From an uncultured Helicobacter sp. (GTDB taxonomy: Bacteria; Campylobacterota; Campylobacteria; Campylobacterales; Helicobacteraceae), in contig CASEHV010000030.1 of assembly GCA_949287835.1 (NCBI GenBank), positions 1-63,677 of the forward strand: a stretch of DNA of 63,677 nucleotides, given 5' to 3'. The notes under the pieces were generated by a model. It was given only the letters and a program-made list of their open reading frames with translations, had not been told where the DNA came from and ran no database searches. Of the stretch, positions 56,851 to 63,677 are shown one piece after another (the first letter of the stretch is position 1; every line of letters starts with the position of its first letter). A program made the translations under genes and the position numbers.

Positions 56851-56885
56851 TGCACATTCTTATCTCTTTTAGATAAAAATGTGCA
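56851..56885. terminator. Long hairpin between convergent ileS and adk
   Basis: TGCACATT (56851-56858), C, TTATCT (56860-56865), loop CTTTT, AGATAA (56871-56876), A, AATGTGCA (56878-56885): 14 paired bases with one C-A mismatch, 28 nt past the adk stop. Likely shared terminator or mRNA 3' end. The rest of the 306-nt gap 56607-56912 is T-rich and gene-free. Confidence 0.55.
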
Positions 56886-56912
56886 GTATAGAGCGCAACA
56901 AAAACGCAGTCG

Positions 56913-57473
56913 TTATTTAACATACCCCTCAATTTCGCTTACGATTTCCTCTATGGTGCGTTCGCCATTAACGACTTTTAGGATTCCTAGCTTGTTGTAG
57001 AAATCCTGTATTTGTGCTAATGGCTCAAGATAGACTTTCATGCGATTATAAAATACGCTTTCATTATCATCTGCCCCTCTAGCGCGTCCTAGCACTCTAT
57101 CCTTTGCCACTTCCTCACTCACACGTACCTCGATGACTGCCGATAGCTGCACGGATTTATCACTTTTTAATACCTTATCTAGTTCCATCATCTGCTCGAC
57201 ACTCCTAGGATAGCCATCGATGATGATAATATTCTTGCTAGAATTATTGATAGCTGAGACAATAGTGCTTACCACGATTTCTAGTGGCACAAGATTCCCT
57301 GTGCTAGTGTATCCCTCTATCATTTTGCCCCTCTCACTTCCACTAGCGACCTCTGCTCTAAGTAAGTCGCCTGTAGAGTAGTGTGCGACACTATCATTTG
57401 CCTCCGCTATCCTCTGTGCGTCTGTGGTCTTGCCACTGCCTGGTGCGCCGATGATTAGATATAGCCTTTTCAT
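56913..57473 (-). CDS. adk: Adenylate kinase
   Basis: About 186 residues. P-loop GAPGSGKT near the N-terminus, [16 protein letters not shown] and [13 protein letters not shown] (short-lid form). Interconverts AMP, ADP and ATP. The open frame begins at 57479 (ATGA overlap with aspS), but GGAG sits 7 nt before the ATG at 57473, which I prefer. Confidence 0.95.
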   Translation of the reverse strand: MKRLYLIIGAPGSGKTTDAQRIAEANDSVAHYSTGDLLRAEVASGSERGKMIEGYTSTGNLVPLEIVVSTIVSAINNSSKNIIIIDGYPRSVEQMMELDKVLKSDKSVQLSAVIEVRVSEEVAKDRVLGRARGADDNESVFYNRMKVYLEPLAQIQDFYNKLGILKVVNGERTIEEIVSEIEGYVK

Positions 57474-57475
57474 GC

Positions 57476-59254
57476 TCATTCTCCCTTAGTGTTGATTGTC
57501 CTAATGTGTAGCTCACTTAGCTGTGCGTTTGACACTAGGCTAGGTGCGTTTGTGAGAGGACAACTAGCCTTCTGTGTCTTAGGAAAGGCGATGACTTCCC
57601 TAAGACTTTTTGCCCCGCTAAGTAGCATAATGATTCTATCAAATCCTAGTGCAAATCCGCCATGAGGAGGCACACCATACTGCAGTGCCTCTAGGAAAAA
57701 GTCAAATTTCTCACTAGCCTCTTGCTTTGAGATTCCAAGTAGCTCAAAAATCTTACTCTGCATATCCTCTCTGTGAATGCGGATACTCCCGCCGCCTAGC
57801 TCGATGCCATTTAGCACGATGTCATAAGCTATGGATTTTATGTCCTCTTTATCCATGTTAGCAATCTCATCTATACTAGCCTTTGGCATGGTAAATGGGT
57901 GATGAAGTGCCTTTGTGCCTTCGCTTGTCTCCTCAAACATGGGGAAATCCACAATCCACGCAAAGCTAAGTTTATTAGAATCTATTAGCCCTAATCGAGT
58001 AGCAACCTCAACTCTAAGCCGCCCCATATAATCCCACACTACAGCTTTCCCCCCAGCACCAAAGAAGATAATATCTCCCTTTTGTGCCTCTAGTCTTTGC
58101 ATTAAAATGGCTAGATTCTCTTTGCTAAGGAATTTTACAAGAGGACCCTTTAGACATGATTCTATATCATCGCTAAAATTCTCTTTTACCTGAATGTATG
58201 CTAACCCCTTAGCACCAAAGCCTCGCACAAAGCTTTCTAACTCACCAAGAGTTTTTCGTGTAAAATGAGAATCCCCATTCTTTACCAAAAGCGCCTTAAA
58301 ACGATTATTCTTAGAATCTAGGGCAATATTTCTAAAAACATCATTACTAGATTCTACAAATAAATCTCCTACCTCAACAAGTGGCATATCAAAACGCAAA
58401 TCGGGCTTATCACTGCCATAAATCTCCATAGCCTGCATATAATCAATCTTTGGAATCTCATAATTAATACTTTTGCCACATGAGCGGAAAATCTCTAGCA
58501 CCAAACCCTCCGCTACCTTCATGACATCTTCTTGTTTGCAGAAACTCATCTCTACATCGATTTGAGTAAATTCAGGCTGTCTATCTGCCCTTAAATCCTC
58601 GTCCCTAAAGCACTTTGCAATCTGATAGTATTTCTCAAGTCCCCCTATCATTAAAAGCTGCTTGAATAACTGTGGGCTTTGCGGCAGGGCATAGAACTCC
58701 CCATCATGCACACGGCTAGGAACTAGATAGTCTCTAGCACCCTCTGGTGTCGCCCTTGTAAGTATTGGCGTATCGACTTCTAGGAATCCTAGATTCTCTA
58801 AATATCTTCGTGTAATGCTAGCGACCTTAGAGCGGAGAGTAAAAATCTCTAGGCTTTTTTGACTACGCAAATCAAGGTAGCGATATTTTAGACGCAATTC
58901 CTCATTAACACTATCGTCGCCTATGATGATTGGCGGAGTGTTTGCTTTGCTTAAGATTTCAAGAGATTCTAGGACTACCTCGATTTTCCCTGTTTTTAGC
59001 TTTGGATTCTCTAATCCCTCTCCCCTTGCCCGAATCCTGCCTTTTGCAGATAACACATACTCATCGCGAATATTTGACGCGATAGCATGTGCAGCACTGC
59101 TAGGGTCTGCGACTAGCTGGATTATGCCACTTCTATCTCGCAAATCTATGAAGATGATTCCACCATGGTCGCGATAGCTATTGCACCAGCCACATAGGGA
59201 TACTTCCCTGCCTATATCATCTGTGCTTAAATCTGTGTTATAAGATGTCCGCAT
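57476..59254 (-). CDS. aspS: Aspartyl-tRNA synthetase
   Basis: 592 residues. OB-fold anticodon domain ([23 protein letters not shown]), class II motifs with [18 protein letters not shown] and [15 protein letters not shown], and a bacterial GAD insert. With GatCAB it probably also serves tRNA-Asn (non-discriminating), as in other Campylobacterota. Overlaps adk by 4 nt at most. Confidence 0.96.
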   Translation of the reverse strand: MRTSYNTDLSTDDIGREVSLCGWCNSYRDHGGIIFIDLRDRSGIIQLVADPSSAAHAIASNIRDEYVLSAKGRIRARGEGLENPKLKTGKIEVVLESLEILSKANTPPIIIGDDSVNEELRLKYRYLDLRSQKSLEIFTLRSKVASITRRYLENLGFLEVDTPILTRATPEGARDYLVPSRVHDGEFYALPQSPQLFKQLLMIGGLEKYYQIAKCFRDEDLRADRQPEFTQIDVEMSFCKQEDVMKVAEGLVLEIFRSCGKSINYEIPKIDYMQAMEIYGSDKPDLRFDMPLVEVGDLFVESSNDVFRNIALDSKNNRFKALLVKNGDSHFTRKTLGELESFVRGFGAKGLAYIQVKENFSDDIESCLKGPLVKFLSKENLAILMQRLEAQKGDIIFFGAGGKAVVWDYMGRLRVEVATRLGLIDSNKLSFAWIVDFPMFEETSEGTKALHHPFTMPKASIDEIANMDKEDIKSIAYDIVLNGIELGGGSIRIHREDMQSKIFELLGISKQEASEKFDFFLEALQYGVPPHGGFALGFDRIIMLLSGAKSLREVIAFPKTQKASCPLTNAPSLVSNAQLSELHIRTINTKGE

Positions 59255-59304
59255 TGCATTCCTTTATAAAGCATAGCATTTTAACAAAAAAATGTGAAAA
59301 GCAT

Positions 59305-60195
59305 TTATCTTTTTTTACCATGTATGTTAATGAAATAAATCGCACAAACCGCTAAGACACAGCCTAACAGGGTAAGCAAACTTGGAATCTCATTTAGCAA
59401 AAAGTAGCTACACACAAGTGCACTTGCAGGTACGATTAGCACAAATGAGCTAGCAGAGACATTTCCTAACTTATGGATTCCATAATAATACACACTCGTG
59501 CCTATGATATTTGAAAGGCATGTAACGATAAACATATTTACCCAAAAGTGATAATCACTCTTTAATACAGTAAATACCCCGCTATCTGCTAGCACCCATG
59601 AGAACATAAATAGCGAGATGAGATTGACATAGAAGTTTATATTTAAGGGATTCTCACCCGTTATCTTGTGCGTTACAAGCGTTACACTAGCCCATATAAA
59701 TGCACATAGTAAAAATAATGTGTTGTTCCAGCCAAAAATCTTTTCGATACTGCCTAGATTTAGTAGGCATAGTCCAGATGAGATTCCAAGTAATAATCCT
59801 ATAATCTCACTTCCTCTAACTCTGCCTTTTAAACTCTCTTTTTTTATAACAGAGATTAGCATAAAAAGCAGGTAGGAAAATACAGGAATCATCGTGGTAA
59901 CAAGCACACCGCCTCGCCCAGCCTCGCCGTGATTTAGTGCCTCAAAGAAAAATATCGTGTAAAGACCATTTAAGATTCCAGCAAAAAGTAGCCATTTAAT
60001 ATTTTTTAGCTCTATTTTCAATGATATTTTTAGAATCTTTAGCATAACAACAGAGCCTAAGGATACGAATACAAAACGCCAAAATGTAATGACATGAGCA
60101 TTTGCATATCCCACTAGAATCTTAGATGTAGGCCATGCCGCCCCCCATAGAAACATAGCACTAGCTAACATGGCAAAAAGATAGTTTGCTCTCAT
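59305..60195 (-). CDS. EamA/DMT-family transporter
   Basis: 296 residues, ten predicted helices in two EamA halves (FLWGAAWPTSKILVGYANA; SNIIGTSVYYYGIHKLGNVSASSFVLIVPASAL). Members export amino acids or metabolites. Substrate unknown. Upstream lies 1.1 kb of repeat-rich, gene-free DNA. Confidence 0.85.
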   Translation of the reverse strand: MRANYLFAMLASAMFLWGAAWPTSKILVGYANAHVITFWRFVFVSLGSVVMLKILKISLKIELKNIKWLLFAGILNGLYTIFFFEALNHGEAGRGGVLVTTMIPVFSYLLFMLISVIKKESLKGRVRGSEIIGLLLGISSGLCLLNLGSIEKIFGWNNTLFLLCAFIWASVTLVTHKITGENPLNINFYVNLISLFMFSWVLADSGVFTVLKSDYHFWVNMFIVTCLSNIIGTSVYYYGIHKLGNVSASSFVLIVPASALVCSYFLLNEIPSLLTLLGCVLAVCAIYFINIHGKKR

Positions 60196-61313
60196 ATCAC
60201 ATCACTTTTTGCTTTATTGTATCAAAATACAAGAAAAACTCTTGCTTCTTTTGCTAAATTGCTATTTTGGTTTTTAGATTCTGTGATGATTTAGGAAAGA
60301 TTCTAAGCATGATATTTGTTTGGTTTAGAATCTGCTTAAATATGTTTCTCTCTCTAGCTCAATATGACGTTCTCTGTCATGTCTTAACGTAATGTGCAAG
60401 AATTTTTAAGAGATGTTTTCTCGCTCAATGTGTATTTTCTTATCGGCGTGTTTAATAAAAACAATTCTTGAGTAAGATTTTTTACGTGTTTAATGAATAA
60501 TGTTTTTTCTCTTAACACATAGGGATGTGTGGAAATAGGTTTTGCATTAGTAAACCTTTTAAAACTTAATCTTAATAACACCTCTCTACGATTCGCTTTT
60601 GCACGAATATTTCCCTGCACAGCCACCCTTTAGTTTGATTAAGAATTTGCAGCGAATTCATTAAACAAGTAAAAGCATTACTTAAGAAATCTTTCTATTA
60701 AACACGTCGTAGGAAGCAACATGTTACGTTGAAAACGCATACGAAACATCTTTTTAGAATCTAGATTCCCTGCATCATTCTGAGCGTAGCGAAGAATCTT
60801 TAGGAATCTAGATTCTTCACATGCATTTAGAATAACGGTGGTATCATGTTGAGCGAAGCGAAACATCTACATGGAATCTAGATTCCCAAAAGATGTTTCG
60901 TACGTTGCCATCAACATGACATTTTGTGTCATTCTGAGCGTAGCGAAGAATATAAAAACAAAGAATCTAAAGATTTTTCGGCTACGACTCAGAATAACAG
61001 ATTCTAACTAAGACGTCATTTTAAACGATTGTAAATAATCTTTTTTGAGTATTTATAGAACAAGATTCTGAAAATTTTCGTCATTTATGAGACGAAGTTA
61101 AAAACCTAGATTCTGAAAAGATGTTTCGCTTACTCAACATGACGGAGTAAGTCAGTCTCGACATGATGGCATCTTTGTCATTTCCTTAGACTTTGGTAAA
61201 GCATTTAGATTTCTCACATTCGTTCGGAACGACAAAATGAATTATAATAAATGCAAGAATCTAAATTTAGAATCTAACATACATTTTCTAAAACTACTCT
61301 CTTTTAGACTACG
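60196..61313. repeat. 1.1-kb gene-free region with many decaying palindromes
   Basis: No gene is supportable. Recognisable units include 60720-60751 (decayed), 60774-60799 (ATTC, GAGC-GTA-GCGA), 60811-60836 (inverted, decayed), 60843-60868 (ATGT, GAGC-GAA-GCGA, near consensus), 60891-60920 (inverted variant), 60928-60951 (ATTC), 60971-60998 (decayed), 61119-61143 (inverted ATGT) and 61207-61233 (decayed). The mixture of intact and worn copies suggests successive insertions. Confidence 0.8.
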
Positions 61314-63314
61314 CTAAGAGCTGAATGCCTCAAACCTCTTCGATTTCGCATCGACTAGAATCTCATTTACGACTTCATTAATGCTAAGGGCGACATTATT
61401 TGTAGAATCTGCCACATTCGCATTCTCCTGCGTAGAGTTGCCTAGCATGGCTATCGCCTCATTGATTTGCTGCAAGCCTTGCGTCTGCTCTTTGATAGAT
61501 TCTGAGACATCTTGTGTGCTTTGCAAAAGGGCATTGATATTGGTCTCAATCTCGGCAAGAGAGCTGCCTGTGCGCTCCGCTAGTTTTCTCACCTCATCAG
61601 CGACAACGGCAAAGCCACGTCCATGCTCCCCTGCCCGTGCGGCTTCTATGGCGGCATTGAGGGCTAGGAGATTTGTCTGGTCAGCTATGTCTTTTATCAC
61701 GCCCACAATCTCTCTTATATTATCTGCCTGTTTTGAGAAATCCTGCGTTTTGACATTGATATTCTGCATAGATTCACTAATCTCCTCTATCACTGCCGAT
61801 GACTGCTCTAGCGAATTTGCCTGTGCATGAGAGCTTTGCGTCAAGGTCTGCATGGATTCCTTGAGTTTATCAGAATGCTTGGAGAGATTTTTGCCAAACT
61901 TTAGCGATGCCCTAAGCATTTTGCAAATCTCCTCGCCTAGCATGTTTGCGATAATCTCAGTATCCCCGTGCGCATCCTCTATCCTAGCGGTGAAGTCAAA
62001 GTTTTTATAAGATTCAAAGACGTCTTGAATCCTATTGACATCAGAGCCTATATTTTTCTCAAGATTATCTAGCATTTGGTTTAAGATATTCTTTAGCTCC
62101 ATTAAGATAGGGTTTGGCGTGTTGCTTGTGATTCTCACGCTAAGATTCCCCTTGCCTACATTACGTGCTATCTCAGTCATCTCTTGAGTTAAATGCCGAT
62201 TTTTTATCGTGAAATCCTGCGTAATCTCTATATTTTGATTAAGCGTCTTTGCCATGATTCCAATCTCATCTTTACTCTTTATATCAAGCGTCTCTACGCT
62301 ATCTTTCTTGAAATTCAAATAGGCAAAGAAATTCAAAATCCCCTCCTGTATAGCAGGGAGATTTCGAAGATTGAAACTCACCACAAGCACGATGGCTATC
62401 ATCACCACAAGCACAAAAATGATAGATAGAGATGTTTGGCGGATAATCAAATCCTTAAAAACCTCCGCATAGTCATTTAGGGAGTTTCCCGAGCAGAGCA
62501 TCCAGCCATTCTCACTCATACATACCGCTAGTCTGTCGTCATTGTTGAGATTGTAGGTAATGACATCTGTGGGAGTATTTGGTGTTTTCTGCGAGACTTC
62601 CCTAAAAAAATTTAGCAGTGAAGCAATCTCTGGGTCATCAGACATGACAAGATTGGGATTTGAATGTGAGACTAGATGATTTTTGTCATCTGTTAAGAAG
62701 ATGGAACTACTCTCTGTGGTCTTTAGATTCAAAAAGTTTCTTTGCATCTCATCTAAAAAGACATTTACGCCTAGCACTGCCACAACTGCGCCATTATTAA
62801 TGATTGGCTTGTAAATAACCACCGCAAGTTTCTTTGTCGTAATGTCTGTGTAAGGGTCTGAGAATCCAACATTCATAGTGCTTTTACCACCCTTATACCA
62901 GGCACGAGTTCTTGAGTCAAAATTATCTTTTTGCGGGGTCATAATAACCACCCTACCATCATAGATTTGCTCAACGGTAACCAAATGCCCATCATTCTCA
63001 TAGCCTAGAAATACCGCATCAAAGGGCGAATACGCAAATGCCTCCTGAATCTTTTTCCCCACAATCTCATCGCCCATATCATAGACTTTCTGCAATTCAT
63101 CTGCGATTCTCTCTACATATTTAATCCTAGAATCAAAGTAGTCTTGCACAAAAAGCATACCATTCTTGACGCTCTCCTGCCGCCCACTTGCTATGCTACT
63201 TAATATATCGACTTTGGATTGACGATATTCGATAAATATAAATATCGCAAACCCTAAAACCAAAACCGCAAATATCGATAATGCCGTTCTCCTTGCGATA
63301 ATACTCTTAAACAT
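61314..63314 (-). CDS. Methyl-accepting chemotaxis protein with dCache ligand domain
   Basis: 666 residues. Helix 1 at about 13-29, periplasmic dCache-type domain (about 35-285; [21 protein letters not shown] and [18 protein letters not shown]), helix 2 at about 290-312, cytoplasmic linker, then the conserved receptor hairpin ([35 protein letters not shown]). No terminal CheR-tethering pentapeptide. The ligand is probably a small organic acid or amino acid (family inference). Its promoter carries a T15 tract. Confidence 0.93.
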   Translation of the reverse strand: MFKSIIARRTALSIFAVLVLGFAIFIFIEYRQSKVDILSSIASGRQESVKNGMLFVQDYFDSRIKYVERIADELQKVYDMGDEIVGKKIQEAFAYSPFDAVFLGYENDGHLVTVEQIYDGRVVIMTPQKDNFDSRTRAWYKGGKSTMNVGFSDPYTDITTKKLAVVIYKPIINNGAVVAVLGVNVFLDEMQRNFLNLKTTESSSIFLTDDKNHLVSHSNPNLVMSDDPEIASLLNFFREVSQKTPNTPTDVITYNLNNDDRLAVCMSENGWMLCSGNSLNDYAEVFKDLIIRQTSLSIIFVLVVMIAIVLVVSFNLRNLPAIQEGILNFFAYLNFKKDSVETLDIKSKDEIGIMAKTLNQNIEITQDFTIKNRHLTQEMTEIARNVGKGNLSVRITSNTPNPILMELKNILNQMLDNLEKNIGSDVNRIQDVFESYKNFDFTARIEDAHGDTEIIANMLGEEICKMLRASLKFGKNLSKHSDKLKESMQTLTQSSHAQANSLEQSSAVIEEISESMQNINVKTQDFSKQADNIREIVGVIKDIADQTNLLALNAAIEAARAGEHGRGFAVVADEVRKLAERTGSSLAEIETNINALLQSTQDVSESIKEQTQGLQQINEAIAMLGNSTQENANVADSTNNVALSINEVVNEILVDAKSKRFEAFSS

Positions 63315-63340
63315 GTTCTACTCCTGACATAGATATATCC

Positions 63341-63371
63341 ATAATACCAAAAAAAAAAAAAAACAACTCAA
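63341..63371 (-). promoter_or_regulatory. Chemoreceptor promoter with a 15-T tract in its spacer
   Basis: On the minus strand: TTGAGT (63366-63371), a 19-nt spacer containing T15 (63349-63363), TATTAT (63341-63346). AGGAG (63321-63325) lies 6 nt before the ATG. Geometry matches the promoter at 6983-7013 almost exactly. The remaining sequence to the window end (63372-63677) is AT-rich and gene-free. Confidence 0.65.
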
Positions 63372-63677
63372 TATTAGAAGTTTTTATCATGATTGAGTGA
63401 GCAGTTGGCATAAAAGTTATAGTTTATGTAAAAATTTTACACATTGAGTAAGATGGGTAACGTCATTATTGTAACCTAATGTGTATAATTTCGTTACAAT
63501 TTTAGATTTATTATGAAAAATATGATGTTACTTTTTATTTTTCATTTTTTTAATAAAATCAAAAATTTAGAATAATTTGAGGGTTAAAATTGAAAGTTAT
63601 ATGGCATGAAATTAATATTTTTATATGTTTGTTTTAATATATTTTATGATATATAAAAGATTTTTATATTTTTAAAT

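Noticed and set aside
60384-60626. 80-codon minus-strand ORF in the large gap
   Set aside because: Basic composition, no ribosome site and no recognisable family; it could be a gene fragment but the evidence is too thin.
60720-61233. Insertion sequence or prophage remnant
   Set aside because: No transposase, integrase or target-site duplication; only short palindromes.

Overview
The window looks like a chromosomal segment of an enterohepatic-type Helicobacter. Supporting this are the low GC content, the Campylobacterota gene sets (hisC-fliF-fliG-fliH, fdxA-ppx/gppA, accD-rlmH-dksA-like), a CcoI-type copper ATPase, an LpxR-type lipid A deacylase, a CheB without receiver domain, a Helicobacter-style outer membrane protein and an Hcp/Sel1 cysteine-rich protein. 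The species call is inference; no rRNA gene is present. Nearly all DNA is ordinary single-copy coding sequence on both strands, with two tRNA genes and no phage, insertion sequence or CRISPR array.

Layout. 1-7.4 kb: zinc alcohol dehydrogenase behind two inverted repeats, outer membrane protein, ccoI, a large secreted or anchored low-complexity protein with a tandem C-terminal domain, tRNA(CAU), an Hcp-like protein, and a small orphan gene behind a promoter carrying a 16-T tract. 7.7-17.1 kb: putA with a divergent MHS transporter, pdxJ, cheR-cheB, a PAP2 phosphatase, a membrane protein and a DksA-like protein. 17.1-21 kb: rlmH, accD, an inositol-phosphatase-like gene, gatA and a frameshifted mini-gene. 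21-30.7 kb: fliN-fliO-tonB, hemC, lpxR, cheY, and hisC-fliF-fliG-fliH-hisA. 30.8-36.6 kb: feoA-fdxA-ppx-cytochrome c, then a glycosyltransferase, an MFS carrier and pyrH. 36.7-47.8 kb: rnc, an ABC pair, ribH-nusB-pyrF-mnmC-like, cysE, purH, a low-complexity repeat protein, pssA, an RluD-type synthase and tRNA-Ala. 47.9-63.3 kb: htpG, a lone pstC, an AI-2E family exporter, lpxK, ileS, adk-aspS, an EamA carrier and a methyl-accepting chemotaxis protein whose promoter carries a 15-T tract.

The most striking signal is a family of about 26-30 bp imperfect palindromes, with roughly 25-30 recognisable copies in six clusters. Two subfamilies (outer stem ATTC/GAAT or ATGT/ACAT) share a core TGAGC-loop-GCGAA flanked by GTC and CT. 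The outer four base pairs and the loop-closing pairs change in compensating fashion between copies, which argues that the hairpin itself is maintained. Three clusters are intergenic (33.3, 51.0 and 60.9 kb). The other three lie in frame inside protein genes: the tail of nusB, the middle of an mnmC-like methyltransferase and the N-terminal part of ileS. This resembles the protein-invading palindromes of Rickettsia, but I recognise no described Helicobacter family.

Functionally the window combines motility and chemotaxis (switch, MS-ring, export-gate parts, CheY/CheR/CheB, one receptor), lipid A tailoring (lpxK, lpxR, a PAP2 phosphatase), proline catabolism, iron and redox genes, and housekeeping translation and nucleotide genes. 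Two promoters with long T tracts in a 19-nt spacer suggest phase-variable expression of the orphan 124-residue protein and of the chemoreceptor.
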